Positions 1-10,330 of a stretch of 64,000 bases of DNA are shown in pieces; the stretch's first letter is position 1; each line of letters begins with the position of its first letter. The position numbers and the translations under genes were made by a program. The DNA lies in NCBI RefSeq assembly GCF_023078275.1, contig NC_062975.1, positions 6,237,141-6,301,140 on the forward strand. The letters run 5' to 3'. Source of the DNA: Leguminivora glycinivorella. Taxonomy: Eukaryota; Arthropoda; Insecta; Lepidoptera; Tortricidae. A model generated the notes under the pieces. It had not been told where the DNA came from and did not search any database. It worked only from the letters and a program-made list of their open reading frames with translations.

Positions 1-285
1 AACACATGAAATTTCTATAGTTCTTTCTATGGAATATTTTACAACATCTTTGCGCTCTTTACACTTCATACAATTTTTAACAATAATAAGGGAGCCACCA
101 TGAGCAGCAGATTTTCTGGCAAAAAAACTAGCTAATTTAAAATTAACATAATCAAATATCAACTGTTCTTGTTTCAACCAATGTTCAGTAATACACATAA
201 CTTCAACATTATTACTATCTAAAAATAATCCTACTTCTAATTCTTTGCTGGAAAAACCCTGAATATTCTGGTGAACAACGTTCAT
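1..285 (-). CDS. Non-LTR retrotransposon ORF2, N-terminal endonuclease part, cut by window edge
   Basis: Reading the minus strand from the ATG at 285 gives 95 uninterrupted codons to the window edge. The start has the shape of an apurinic-type endonuclease/exonuclease/phosphatase domain of LINE ORF2 proteins: VHQNIQG (Asn 7 is the likely catalytic Asn) and VMCITEHWL (Glu 34 is the likely metal-binding Glu), then a conserved-looking GGSLIIVK segment. In the element's life cycle this domain nicks target DNA to prime reverse transcription. The frame is also open upstream of the ATG, through and past the stop codon of ORF1, in the -1 frame relative to ORF1. The reverse transcriptase part lies outside the window. 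Clade is uncertain; CR1/L2-like is suggested by the ORF1 partner. Confidence 0.8.
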   Translation of the reverse strand, partial: MNVVHQNIQGFSSKELEVGLFLDSNNVEVMCITEHWLKQEQLIFDYVNFKLASFFARKSAAHGGSLIIVKNCMKCKERKDVVKYSIERTIEISCV

Positions 286-301
286 ATTCAGGTGTTTTTC
301 C
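250..301 (-). promoter_or_regulatory. 17-bp hairpin downstream of the slip site
   Basis: In the LINE RNA, GGAAAAAC plus CCUGAAUAU (301-294 and 292-284, one bulged A at 293) pair perfectly with AUAUUCAGG plus GUUUUUCC (266-250) around a 17-nt loop. The stem begins 16 nt after the heptamer, somewhat further than the usual 5-9 nt spacer. It also buries the first AUG of ORF2 (285-283) at the stem top, so it could act on frameshifting, on reinitiation, or on neither. Confidence 0.5.
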
Positions 302-314
302 GCTGTCTTACAAT

Positions 315-1277
315 CTAGTTTAAATGAGGCATGGGGTCCTTGGCTTTGTCAGCTGACTGAGACTTATATATAACACTATTACATCTATTTGGCTCAATAT
401 TGAAGGCCAATAACTCCACTAAATATACAAATAATTTCTTTGGCAAAAATACCTTCCGTGGAGCTAGCATGAAGCGCTCAATGAATTTATTTAAGTCAAA
501 GAAATGGTACTTTTTATTAACAGCTATGGCATGGTACATTAAAGAATTATAGTAAGCTATCTTACAATTATAGTCATATGATACATTTTCTGCATAAGGT
601 AGTGCACATAATATAATTTTCCCCACACCAGATTTTTCAATAACATTTAGTGTGGACATCAATTTATCTATGCTAAGCTTATCTACATTAAGACTATTTC
701 CTAATAAAATTACTAATGTAGTACTGCTATCATAACATCCCTTTGAAATAAGGTCACATAAATGAGACAAAGTAATGTTTTGATAACAGTAATTTGTCAC
801 TTGTTGCTCTAACTGGTAGCTTAATAATGGGCCCATTCCTAACCCAATCTGATCTGAAAAAACAACAGTCTTACTGACTGCTCTAGGGGGCTGTTTAACT
901 ACTGCCGCATGCCTAGTTGGGTCGTGGGCCACATCGGCTTGAATAATCTTTGCTGGTGGCATTTGGCCACAATTACAATGTTTTCCATTTAATAATGCCT
1001 TACACCGCTCCTCCAAATCTCTATTTTCTAGCAGCAATTTATTAAAAGCCTGTATGTGCTCCTCAACTTGTTTTTTAGTAGTCTCATACATGGTGGATAC
1101 TGCCAAAAGCTCATCTTTCAGCCTGTTAATGTCGGCATTTAATTTCAGAAAATTTGATTCCTTGACTTCCAGCTCTGAATGACAGTCTTGAACCCTATTT
1201 TTCATAACTGTTAATGTATGTTTTAATTTACTATATTTTTTAATACATGCCTGGCCTTTGATCAGCTTGTGTTCTGC
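315..1277 (-). CDS. Non-LTR retrotransposon ORF1, coiled coil plus SGNH-esterase-like domain, 5'-truncated
   Basis: From the ATG at 1205 there are 296 codons. The frame stays open and protein-like for 24 codons upstream (to 1277) without a further Met, so the true N-terminus has been lost. Residues about 5-70 are heptad-rich and charged (coiled coil). Then comes a short HCNCG motif, and about residues 110-275 resemble the SGNH esterase domain found in ORF1 of CR1/L2-type LINEs: a VVFSDQIGLG block in place of the usual GDS motif, a VILLGNSLN strand in place of GTND, and LPYAENVS followed by N-S-L. The catalytic Ser and His are not evident, so the domain may only bind. ORF1 proteins package LINE RNA. 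The stop (315-317) directly follows a slippery heptamer. Confidence 0.75.
   Translation of the reverse strand, partial: AEHKLIKGQACIKKYSKLKHTLTVMKNRVQDCHSELEVKESNFLKLNADINRLKDELLAVSTMYETTKKQVEEHIQAFNKLLLENRDLEERCKALLNGKHCNCGQMPPAKIIQADVAHDPTRHAAVVKQPPRAVSKTVVFSDQIGLGMGPLLSYQLEQQVTNYCYQNITLSHLCDLISKGCYDSSTTLVILLGNSLNVDKLSIDKLMSTLNVIEKSGVGKIILCALPYAENVSYDYNCKIAYYNSLMYHAIAVNKKYHFFDLNKFIERFMLAPRKVFLPKKLFVYLVELLAFNIEPNRCNSVIYKSQSADKAKDPMPHLN
318..324 (-). promoter_or_regulatory. Candidate -1 ribosomal frameshift heptamer T TTA AAC
   Basis: On the minus strand the last ORF1 codons are CAT TTA AAC followed by the TAG stop. This gives the heptamer T TTA AAC in the correct zero frame. A -1 slip reads TTT AAA CTA GAT and runs without a stop into the endonuclease ORF. 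The heptamer is one of the classical eukaryotic slip sites; use of it here is inferred. Confidence 0.6.
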
Positions 1278-1324
1278 CTACCCTTTTATGGGATACAGGC
1301 GTGATTGTATGTATGATTGTATGT
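1268..1324 (+). repeat. 3' tail of the CCCGTGGGTGTCGTAG repeat with TATG-type end
   Basis: The segment reads GTGTTCTGCCTACCC...ATGGGATACAGGCGTGATTG followed by TGTATG units. It matches the tails of the repeats at 29291-29510, 31095-31320, 31733-31985 and 32140-32442. It abuts the 5' truncation of the LINE exactly where ORF1 coding sequence ends. Confidence 0.6.
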
Positions 1325-2103
1325 CATAGGGAAAATTAGGTTGAGGCATATTTTTGCCACAAATACAGGTAGCATATCTTAATAAAACAAAGAAAATCAC
1401 ATATTTTCTTCTGATTGTCCCAAAAATATAAGGCATATTTAATTGCTAATACTTTTCACAAGATGGCGCTTCAGCCGCTCACAGATTCGGATTTCTAGTT
1501 AAGTAAATACCTTATCTATACTATTACAAATTAATTTTCAACAAAATTTATAGCACTGAGCGAGAAAGGGTTCCAGCGAATCTCGCAACGGCAATATCAA
1601 TCGAGATTTCATAAATAACTGTCACTTCTCTTTATGGATACTAGTCCGGAATGCACTTACTTCCCCGTTCTGATTTACTTGCAGAATGCATTAAATGGAG
1701 TAAAAAGATAATTTTCCGAACATGGAATATTGTCGTTAACCTGCAAATGTCTTGGTTATATTAATAACTGGTTGATTTGTGATAGGTAATTGAACCAATA
1801 CAATACAAGTTGCACAACATTTTGAGTACCTACCTTCCTACCTTCTTCAATGACCACAAAATAAAAAAATTGAAAACATACCTCGACATATTGAACGAAT
1901 TTTCACGAAACATGGTTAATAAAAACACTCCCGACTAATAAAAAAAAAACGAAATCGGTTTATCCGTTCAGGAGCTACGATGCCACAGACAGACAGACAC
2001 GTCAAACTTATTAACACCCCGTCGTTTTTACGGCGGGGTTAAAAATCAAATGAAGCGATCGTCAACTGTTGATAACATTGCGTAATACATCCTAATTTTT
2101 TTT
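1325..2103. other. Non-coding stretch; repeat fragment at 1900-2045
   Basis: I see no gene. At 1900-2045 (minus strand) lies a fragment of a dispersed element whose other copies are at 27655-27990 and 49815-50045. Shared landmarks are a run of CAGA/CTGT units, the phrase GGAGCTACGATGCCACAGAC (reverse of GTGGCATCGTAGCTCC) and CACTCCCGACTAAT. The rest is AT-rich and unassigned. Confidence 0.5.
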
Positions 2104-2890
2104 TACTTCTGATTAGCAGAAACGTCTGTAATCGATGCCGATTCGATCGAGTTCAAGTCTCACCCAAGGCAGACATTTTCCACTTTTAAATTTATTCTAA
2201 GCCATTATACATCACACGCAATAATTTCAGATAATGTTTTCAATGGCGACTTGCATGTGAATTTTCTCATGTAAATTTCCAGTAAGTACCTACCTGCGTT
2301 TTCACATTATCCGATCCCATATCGGATGTAGGACCGATATCCCATACATTACAGGTGCCGTATTTTATGATGCAGGTTGAAAGGGTTACTGATAAGGTTC
2401 ATTTCTCTCTAAATAACAAATACAATCAGAATAACGCAAGGCTATGAAAATTTGGCACGTTATTTTTTGTCACATTTGACCGGTTCGAGTCCCGACTGAG
2501 GCAAGCGATTTTTCATAAATCCTGAAATGCAGAATTTATTGTTTTTGAAAACAAAGGAAAGTCACCCTTACACATAATGTGCTATTTATAATATTTAAGG
2601 TAGTTGCCATCCATGTGGCATTCGATTTTCCACCCTGTATATTACTCGTATGTTACTTGTAAAAGCCCGAAGTACGGTAAAATCTAACATTTGACTCTAT
2701 CCGGCTAGGATACTTTACCTTTGGCTTAGAATAAATTTAAAAGTGGAAAATGTCTGCCTTGGGTGAGACTTGAACTCACGGCCTCTGGATACAGAGATAT
2801 GGAGGCAGACATTTTCCTCTTTTAAATTTATTCTAAGCCTAGTGGCATCGATTGCAGACGTTTCTGCTAATCAGAAGTTAAAATTTACCT
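2104..2890. repeat. Inverted repeat pair with tRNA-like T-arm
   Basis: A block at 2104-2205 (ACTTCTGATTAGCAGAAACG ... GAGTTCAAGTCTCACCC ... AAATTTATTCTAAGCC) recurs inverted at 2722-2790 and in rearranged order at 2798-2880. The GTTCAAGTCTCAC phrase resembles the T-arm/B-box of a tRNA, so the pieces are probably a tRNA-derived repeat. A partial MITE of the GTGCGTTTTCACATTATCCG family lies between the arms at 2303-2345. Confidence 0.5.
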
Positions 2891-4204
2891 TTGGCTCCGG
2901 TGAAAGCCCGAAATGGCGAATAATCATAATCATTGTTATCTTCGGGTTTTTACCGACATTCTTTTTATCCTAGGGTTTACGAAGGATGAAGATGAAGAAC
3001 AAGGCTGTAATAATCTTCTTCATGCCCTTATCCATAAGAGGGCTTTCGTGTTAAAAATAGTGAAATCGCAACCGAGCGCTCGATCATACCGTGTGTGGTA
3101 TCAAATTAAAGGGCTTTGCGAGTAGTTTATAAATATATATCAGATTATAGGACTTTTTCTACTTGGTCTAACAAAATATGAGAAAATGTCCAAAAGTGGT
3201 AATAATTGTACCGGTGAAGGCTCGTTTTCAAAAAATTGGCAAAAATCAATAATAGCAATTTATAATCACTAAGGCATAACAGCAATTTAAGTAAACGTTG
3301 CAGATTAATTTAGTATAAAACTTACTTCGATGTGATGTAGATTTTCAAAGAAATTGTCACTTAATTTTAGGTAATTTCTGAAAAAAATTGAATTCGCCTT
3401 AGGCTAGTTTACTCTTTTTCAAAAACTTAAAATAAAAATCTAGTCTGAAATGATTATGGTACAGGATATACGAATTATAAATTTACCCGTTTTAATATTC
3501 AAATTTGTCCAAATTTTACAAATAAGATCGACTGATTCAGCTCTATACGTGCGTTTTTCTAAACGTGCATTAGAGAAAAATTCATAATTAATTTAATGAG
3601 TTAGTTTTCAAAAATCCAGTCTTATAAAAATCAAGATAATAAGATGCTCTAACTGGAACTTGAATTAAATAAATCTATTGGATAACGGAAAGTGTAGTAT
3701 TTCACCGACTAAAACTATCAATTTTACATTCTTTTGACGTTTTTTTTTGAAAGCAGCCATAATATGAGGCCGGCACAATCCTCTCACACACATCCTCTTC
3801 TCCGTTTTCCTCAAGCTCTCTTTCGTCTCATATCCTCTTTCACACAATCCATCCATCGCTTTTTGGATACAGCCGTGATCAAAGGCATTTAAAGAAGAGA
3901 ACTATACTATACTAGGTCACTTTAGAAGTCAATAAGTTAGTATGTCACTTACGTAACACAGATCTGATAACCATTTCCCTGTTAGTTCCTACACATTGTT
4001 ATCAAACCAATCAAAGAAAACAATTAATTTCGACCAGCAACACATCTCGAAGCCAGATAACGGTAACAAGATATAACAGGACGTATTATGTGTATCTTGT
4101 ACGTATAGTATATTATATTACACATTAGCTGTTAGTTACTTTCTAGCTATTTCCGTTTAAACAATGGACCAATAGATCGATTAGACGATTAGTCGACCTC
4201 AGAG
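2891..4204. other. No recognisable gene or repeat
   Basis: AT-rich sequence with only short chance frames (up to 70 codons). I could not match any segment to the repeat families elsewhere in the window. Confidence 0.3.
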
Positions 4205-4503
4205 CATATAAAAAGCGGACAAGCCGCCGGCGGACGTGTCACAGTTGTTAGTTTATTGAGCATACATTTGTGGTTGTGTGCGTGCGTGATGACACGATTC
4301 GCTAGTCGTGCGTCAGCTGCACTATTCAATATACTCTATGTTAGCTGCAGACAAGGAAATTATGCGCGTGTGTAGGTACGCAATTGCCCAATAGGAACGT
4401 CCCTATGCAAGTGTGTGTGGCTTCAAGAGCTTGCGACAGGCGTATTGAATACAAATCGCCCGGCAAGTCCGATCTCCTTCCTTCCTATATCTGTGGTATT
4501 AAC
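4205..4503 (+). repeat. TATA-containing block, copy 1 of 2
   Basis: The block has a CATATAAAAAG TATA-like box at its left edge, then GCGGACAAGCCGCC, TCACAGTTGTTAG, GTGTGCGTGCG, AGACAAGGAAATTATGCGCG, TTGCGACAGGCGTATT and CTTCCTATATCTGTGGTA. The same order is found at 26046-26482. A good splice-donor-like GTAAGT follows at 4509. It may be a solo LTR fragment or a duplicated promoter plus 5' exon. I see no coding exon attached to this copy. Confidence 0.5.
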
Positions 4504-4789
4504 GGTGTAAGTATTTATTATTATAACCCCCGCATGTATTTGTAAATACAGTCGTAATTAATTTTGCACAAGAATAACAGAAGGAAATATTGACACAGTG
4601 AAATGAGTACATGTTCCGGATGCTACCGCTGAGTAGTGTGGGATGGCTACAAACCTGAGCCTATTTTTATGTAGGAGTCTATCCATCAAAACAATCGTCT
4701 TATCTTTTCGTCAGGCGTTCGGCGTTCATTGATGGAAAATGATCACCTTGTGGCTTCCGTATAAAGTACATCAGCAGTATTCTAAAATA

Positions 4790-5155
4790 GTACATTAAGT
4801 ACGATAAAAGTGCGTAAAAAAGGAAGTTCGAAACGAGTGGCGATAAATTAAAACACGAGCGAAGGGAGTGTTTTAAATCGACACGAGTTACGAATTTCCT
4901 TTTTTACGCACTTGTATCGTACGATGTTTTTAAGTACATATGGTGTTTTTTTTAAGAAATAGTTCGAGAAGTGGTTCATTGTATGCCAGGTCGAAACTTC
5001 AGAGGGTCATCTGACTGAAAAACGTCGTACGATCACGAGCGAAAAGGAAATTCGTAACTCGTGTCGATTTAAAACAGTCCCTTCCATCGTGTTTTAATTA
5101 ATCGCCACTCGTTTCGAACTTTCTTTTTTTGCACTAGTATCGTAATGTACCTACT
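4790..5155. mobile_element. Palindromic MITE (TACGATA..GTGCGTAAAA family), double copy
   Basis: Two back-to-back inverted modules. The first (about 4797-4925) runs from TACGATAAAAGTGCGTAAAA to TTTTTTACGCACTTGTATCG and is itself a hairpin. The second (4965-5150) includes GAGAAGTGGTTCATTGTATG and CGCCACTCGTTTCGAAC. A related copy is at 16437-16640. There is no coding capacity. It is probably a non-autonomous DNA transposon. Confidence 0.6.
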
Positions 5156-6524
5156 ATTTTTATTTGCGCAAGTGTGTAAATGTAACTGAACGAGACTGTA
5201 CAAACAAAACATAATTTTAGACATTCATAAATAAAAAAAAATACTTAGTTAAGAAAGTGAAACACATGCAAAAAATTACCATACGGCCTTGAAGATCCGT
5301 GCTAGTATTGGAAACTAGCCCCGATTAGTTTCAGTTTCTCTCCCAGATGTCGCTGTTAACCCGAATAGTGGAGGCGGAAAACGCGCCAATTTCACGCCGC
5401 TGCGATATGTAGGTAAAATGCGGTGTATCACGCATGAAACTACCAAATTTAGACATGTAGATTTAGAAAATCTCTATTCATTGGTATGAAATGACGGCAA
5501 CAAACTGAAAAATTATGACATTTGACACATATTTTGTAGAAAAAAAAGTTGCTGATGACGACGATAACCTTCGATTTTTTGACATTTTCAAGCCAAAGGT
5601 TGAAATGAAACGTAAGTAATCCACATTTGTCGGTTATCGATAAGATTGGTAACCCAAGATAAATTTGCGACGATTTTCTAAGCCTCGCCAGGGCAGATGT
5701 TATTTTAATTTTAATTATATAGTCAAATTTGATGAAATTATGACGCTACTAATATCTTTGAAACTATTAAAATCTTTGAAGTCTTATCGTGGGCTGACTG
5801 CGTCTATTGTCAAATGACAACCGATAAAACGTACCCTGTTGGTTGAAAACACTGAAAATAATGTCACATTTATTTCGTGATTTCTTCAACTAAGTTCGTT
5901 CTAACTTCGGACAACTCTGTACGTACTTAGTTATATTGCCTACACTAAGATTCGACTATAGCTTAGGCATCTTTTTAACTTACAAGCCGATTGAAAATAC
6001 GATAAACACGGATATACCTAGGTAGGAAGTTTAGGAACATGTTTTATTTTATTAGTAGCATACATTCGTAACGTACTTTCGCTGAGATAATTCAATAAAC
6101 AATTACTGCCTAACAAGAAATCAATTGGATGCGGCTCCTTGCCTCAACATAGAATCGTACAGTTATTAAAACAGATAGTACGAGTACTTACTACATGTTT
6201 CATTAAAGTCTCTAGATCATACGAAGCGAAAAATAGGTACCAATTTGCAACATTGAACACTATTGATACCTAGAAAAGTTCAAAAATTACGTAACTTATA
6301 TTTTTATTTTATACTATATACCTACACTGAGAGAAATTTGCATTGTGAATTTAACAAGTTCGACTTGTTGCGGCACTAGTGGGTAAAGTAATTTGACCTT
6401 GAATAAAGTCAAATTAACTGCTTTAAAATTGATAAAAGCGGGTGAATCTATGTAGTAATAAAGATGATTTACCACCTGTGGAACTACTGGAAGCAGTGAT
6501 AAACGCATTTTATGCGTTGTAGTT
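5156..6524. other. No recognisable gene
   Basis: AT-rich, without convincing exons and without copies of the dispersed families seen elsewhere, except that the extreme right edge leads into the repeat at 6525. Confidence 0.3.
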
Positions 6525-6637
6525 TCCTCGCTATAGTGAGGGGAAAAATTTTGTGTTACACTCGGGTGCAAATTTGTATTTTACTTCTCGTGTGTTAAAA
6601 TACAACTTTGCCCCCTTGTATAACAAATAACTATTAT
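6525..6637 (+). repeat. CCTCGCTATAGTGAGG repeat
   Basis: CCTCGCTATAGTGAGGGGAA, then GTGTTACACTCGG and CAACTTTGCCCCCTTGTATA. Longer copies lie at 34060-34290 and 55918-56210, where the middle carries inverted GAACCACTCGCTTCGCTCG words. This copy lacks that middle. Confidence 0.6.
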
Positions 6638-6639
6638 CG

Positions 6640-7344
6640 GCTTGATAACTTTAGAGCACGTTTATGAATATGGTGGTAAGTATCTAATGTTGTTGTATCT
6701 AAAAAGCCAAACAAAATTTTATCGATAGGTACTAAAATGGAAGAGATAGGCCCTTGCTCAGCAGTGGGACACTATTAGGCTCATATAAATAACTAGGTAA
6801 AAAATATTATAAATACGATATTAACTCTGCCGGTTTGGCACGCCTACGTTAAAGTTGTGGCGACAATTGGGCCTCAAGAAAACATAGGGTATTTTATCAT
6901 CATCATTCCCCGTAGACGAAGTCGCGTTATAATGACAGAATACGGCAAAATATCACAAGTGACTTTAAAACAAAACATAATTATTGGGTATTAAGTGAAG
7001 CGAAAAAGAGTAAAAATGGAACGTTTTTTTGTCATAGCAAAACTTACCTTTCTCATACAGAAGTATATACAAAATAGTTGCCACATGCGTTTACGTAGAC
7101 GGTGGCGCCCCTATTATTTTGTACTATTTTTTGCCAGGCCGTATCTGCGGCGTATCGCGTCTGCGAGAAATAATCACTGTCCAAACTTTTTCTGGCCGTT
7201 ACTTACCAATAATTCGATAATGGCATCGTTATGTTTGCTGGTCGTTGACTGGTCCGGGCTTGAAGGCCGGACCAGTAACCAGACTAAGTAGGTATGGGAT
7301 TTCTTTCCGAGAAGATACCTACACATAGTTATAATACATAGGTA
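6640..7344. other. Unassigned; short LINE/SINE tail at 6741-6775
   Basis: GGCCCTTGCTCAGCAGTGGG at 6750 resembles the CAGCAGTGGGACA end of RTE-type LINEs, as at 54090-54117. A 98-codon frame at 6995-7291 is basic but has no recognisable domain and probably is not a gene. Confidence 0.35.
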
Positions 7345-7755
7345 TAGGCAAGAACGATTTAATACTGGACTGACAAAGCCCATACAAAAAAGCGTACCCC
7401 TAAAATGTATGGGCCCTTTTAGGCTTAAAACTAGATGGCGTTGTTTCGCAGCCTGAAAGTGGCCAAAATCATAATTTAATTTTTCCCAAATATTTTTGCG
7501 TGTTTTTATTTCTTATAAGAACATTTCTTATCAAACACAGAGTTACGGCACTTATGGATTTTTTAAGTACTGTAAGATAATATATCAAAAGAATGTTTCT
7601 AACCTCTTCAGTCAGTAGTAGAATGACATATTTCTTTATTTTAAAATCATGATATCACGTCAATACACGTTTTGAAAAAATAAATTGTAGCCATCATCAG
7701 TATGATAGTATGCTAAAAAATTCGAGGTACGATTCTTAGTAATGAAGTATGTAAA
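7345..7755 (+). repeat. Repeat R (CATACAAAAAAGCGTACCCC family), complete copy
   Basis: Landmarks in order: GACTGACAAAGCCCATAC, GCGTACCCC, AACTAGATGGCG, AGTGGCCAAAATCATA, TTTTTGCGTGTTTTT, GACATATTTCTTTATTTT, ATGATATCACGTCAATACAC, GAGGTACGATTCTTAGTA. Other copies are at 12058-12290 with 14015-14090, at 45225-45500, and inverted at 41540-41697 with 44346-44520. This uninterrupted copy shows the empty sites for insertions in the others. Confidence 0.7.
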
Positions 7756-7764
7756 TCCATACTA

Positions 7765-7937
7765 ATATTATAAATGGGAAAGTGTGTGTGTCTGTTTGTT
7801 TGTCTATCTTTCACTACAAAGCGAAGCGATAAATTGACGTGATATTTTATGTGGAGATAGTTGAAGGGATGGAGAGTGACATAGACTATTTTTAGTTTCT
7901 TTCAAACGCGAGCGAAGCCGCGGGCAAAAGCTGGTCC
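7765..7937 (+). repeat. ATAAATGGGAAAGTGTG...GCGAAGCCGCGGGCAAAAGC repeat
   Basis: Widespread lepidopteran-type element starting ACTAATATTATAAATGGGAA and ending GCGAGCGAAGCCGCGGGCAA. A second copy, split by two insertions, spans 20165-21785. Confidence 0.65.
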
Positions 7938-7969
7938 TATATAATTTATATAAATAATCCTTGTTATAG

Positions 7970-8115
7970 GTAAGGTAAAAGAACCGGTGCTCGACACGCT
8001 AATGCCCAGAAAAAGACACTCTTCTGTCACGTGTATACCTATTGACAATGATGTCAATGACTTGAGATTGAAAGTGGCATCTACTACACTATCGGGCACT
8101 ATTACCTTTGGTAAA
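7970..8115. mobile_element. Putative MITE (AGGTAAAAG..GTGCTCGACAC ends)
   Basis: Imperfect inverted ends AAGGTAAAAGAACCGGTGCTCG and CGGGCACTATTACCTTTG flank an interior similar in word order to the element at 57622-57781. Weak but consistent. Confidence 0.35.
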
Positions 8116-8814
8116 TGCGGCGCACTGGAGTAAAAGTCCATATCTGGACCACTCGCTGTAGAGACATTTTAGTACCGATTTTTTTTTCCAATTCCATAAG
8201 CCATGAATATGGTATACCATGCATACAATAATTTAGATTACACCGACGACTACTTTTCATTTTTAAATTAATTTTACTTTCCTCTCGTTCATCAGTGAGG
8301 AAATTAAGCCACTTTTACTTTTCAATTAAATCATAGTTATTTAAAGCTCCATAAAATCAAAGTTTCGATACTCAAATGAATTATTCAGTTAATTAAAAGA
8401 CAAATATTTCATGTTTATTTGACGTGGTGATAAGCAATAATCATTTATTTATTGACATCTCGAAGAGAAAAAGATTGACGCATCAAATCTTCCGACATTG
8501 TGGTCGAATCGGTACAGAGGGACATTGAGGTATGATATTGTACGTTAGTATTCATATTCATTTATTCATATTCATTTATTCATGCTTTCACATAAGTATA
8601 CATAAAAATGGGTACACGTTACATGACACCCTGTTAGGGCATAGCAGATTATCTTATAATCTAGAACTTATATACTAATCTATCCTAATGAAAATACATA
8701 CTAATTAACAATAAAACAATATATACAAAACTTAACCACAATAAATAATTCTACATAATATATTATATTGCCTAAATATTAATGGTAAGTAAATAGTAAT
8801 TCAATGTAAAGGGA
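8116..8814. other. No recognisable gene; decayed repeat tail
   Basis: AT-rich. CATTTATTCATATTCATTTATTCAT direct words at 8550-8583 lead into ATGGGTACACGTTACATGAC, which looks like the 3' part of an old retroelement. No coding exons seen. Confidence 0.3.
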
Positions 8815-8816
8815 TG

Positions 8817-8966
8817 ATATCGTCACTACTTTTAAAAAATCTCGTATCTCACGTTGTTCCTCAAAGTTAAAACGCAGTAAGTCTATATTCCATACATACT
8901 TACTACAATTTTCTTTTCATTGACAGACGAAGATACTAAGTTTTTTTTAAAGTAGGGACGATATAT
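8817..8966 (-). mobile_element. MITE M2 (ATATCGTCACTACTTTT ends)
   Basis: Inverted ends GATATCGTCACTACTTTT and AAAGTAGGGACGATATA, with internal GCAGTAAGTCTATATTCCAT. Same family as 40508-40672 and the interrupted copy at 45523-46360. Confidence 0.65.
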
Positions 8967-8972
8967 TATAAG

Positions 8973-9254
8973 CAGTGATCGGTTTTTTGGATTCACCCTC
9001 GCGGGATATCAAGTAGAAAAGAATTTAATATTGATACGACGAAATTATCTCTAAGGAACTTTTTACTCTTACATGGCATCCATGTTGTTGCTTTATATTT
9101 TTGGTTGAGCAATAAAACCATTTGGCATTGTGGACATTGTACATATTTTTTTGCCTTTTCTAACAACATTAAGCCCGGATTCCCGGGGCATATCCATACT
9201 AACATAATGATTGAGGTCGTTCACCCCATGTCGAATCCAAAAAACCGATCACTG
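8973..9254. mobile_element. hAT-type MITE with 8-bp target duplication
   Basis: Terminal inverted repeats CAGTGATCGGTTTTTTGGAT and its complement, flanked on both sides by the identical 8-mer ATTATAAG (8965-8972 and 9255-9262). The CA...TG ends plus 8-bp duplication are diagnostic of hAT transposition. It is 282 bp and non-coding. It landed at the edge of MITE M2. Confidence 0.85.
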
Positions 9255-9547
9255 ATTATAAGTATTATGATGATTCAAGAATTAATGGGTATTCTTCCAC
9301 TGACTATTAAATACCTTACCCATACTGGTGTCTGTGTACACTATACCAAAACTATAATAGGTACACAATAAATATACTTAATAATATATCTAAGTACATA
9401 ATGTCCTTAACATACATTTATGAATTAATTTATATTCAACCAAATATATTTTTGAATAAGTAACTGATGTAGGTAACTTAAAAGTACGATTTACGATGTC
9501 TGCTTAATAAATTATGGTAGGTATGGTGTAGGTGGGCAATTTTTTTT

Positions 9548-9840
9548 AAGTTGTCCACCCCACTTTTTTTTGGATTTGGAAACTTTTTTGTGGTTTCCAC
9601 TCAGAATCGCGAGCTCTTTCTATTCTAATAGGAGAAAAAAAGTGTCCCGAGGTTTTTTTCCCATTCCGTTACCATTTTTTCATACATTTTGTATGGCGGT
9701 AACGGAATGGAAGGTTCGAAAAAATGTATGAAAATCTTGGAACATTTTTTTTCTCCTATCAGGATCGAAAGAGCTCGCGATTCTGAGTAATAATCGCGTA
9801 AAAAATACGCATGTTACAAAAAAAGTGGGGTGGACAACTT
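9548..9840. mobile_element. Palindromic MITE (AAGTTGTCCACCCCAC ends)
   Basis: Ends AAGTTGTCCACCCCACTTTT and AAAAGTGGGGTGGACAACTT. The arms continue as CAGAATCGCGAGCTCTTTC / GAAAGAGCTCGCGATTCTGA and GGTAACGGAATGG words, so the whole element folds as a long hairpin. Confidence 0.75.
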
Positions 9841-9969
9841 TAAAAAAAATGGCCAAGGTGATGGTACCTTGCCTAGTAGGCTGGCAGCGTTTCCATTTTG
9901 AATGGCCATACTTATTCGCTGGCCAAAGTAGAGATGCGCAAAACGCTTCACTGAGGTGAAAAGATTGAT

Positions 9970-10330
9970 TCATATATTTCGCTCATTCGGCTCATTTCGC
10001 TCAGTGAATCTGTCAGACTATTTTGAGCAAGATGGCGAATCGTGTGATACTATACCGCCATATTGCCAAACCGAATCCTTCCGAATCGCTCCGAAGCTGA
10101 TGTCATTCAGAACATTTGCATCGTTTCGCTTTTTTGGTTCGGCCCGCTCATTCGAATCATTGAGTGGGAAAGACTCAGAGGAAAAAATTCTAGGGAAAGA
10201 GCACGCAAGTAACTCTGAGATATGTGAGTTGAGTCACTGAACGAAATGAGCGACTTGAATTTCTACTGAGTTGAAGAGTGAGCGAGTTCAGTCAAAAGAT
10301 ATACATAGTTCTTTTGAATCACTCACTCGC
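9970..10330. mobile_element. Imperfect inverted-repeat element with GCTCATTTCGCTCAGTGA ends
   Basis: GGCTCATTTCGCTCAGTGAA at 9987 and TCACTGAACGAAATGAGCGA at about 10233 are near complements. The interior is dominated by CTCATTC/GAATGAG-like words. The 94-codon frame across it is a by-product. Confidence 0.45.

Noticed and set aside
2138..2178. tRNA gene from the GTTCAAGTCTCACCC T-arm
   Set aside because: No acceptor or anticodon stems can be formed around it, and the block recurs inverted as part of a repeat.
6995..7291. 98-codon basic frame
   Set aside because: No domain, no repeat relation and no splice context; composition follows local base content.
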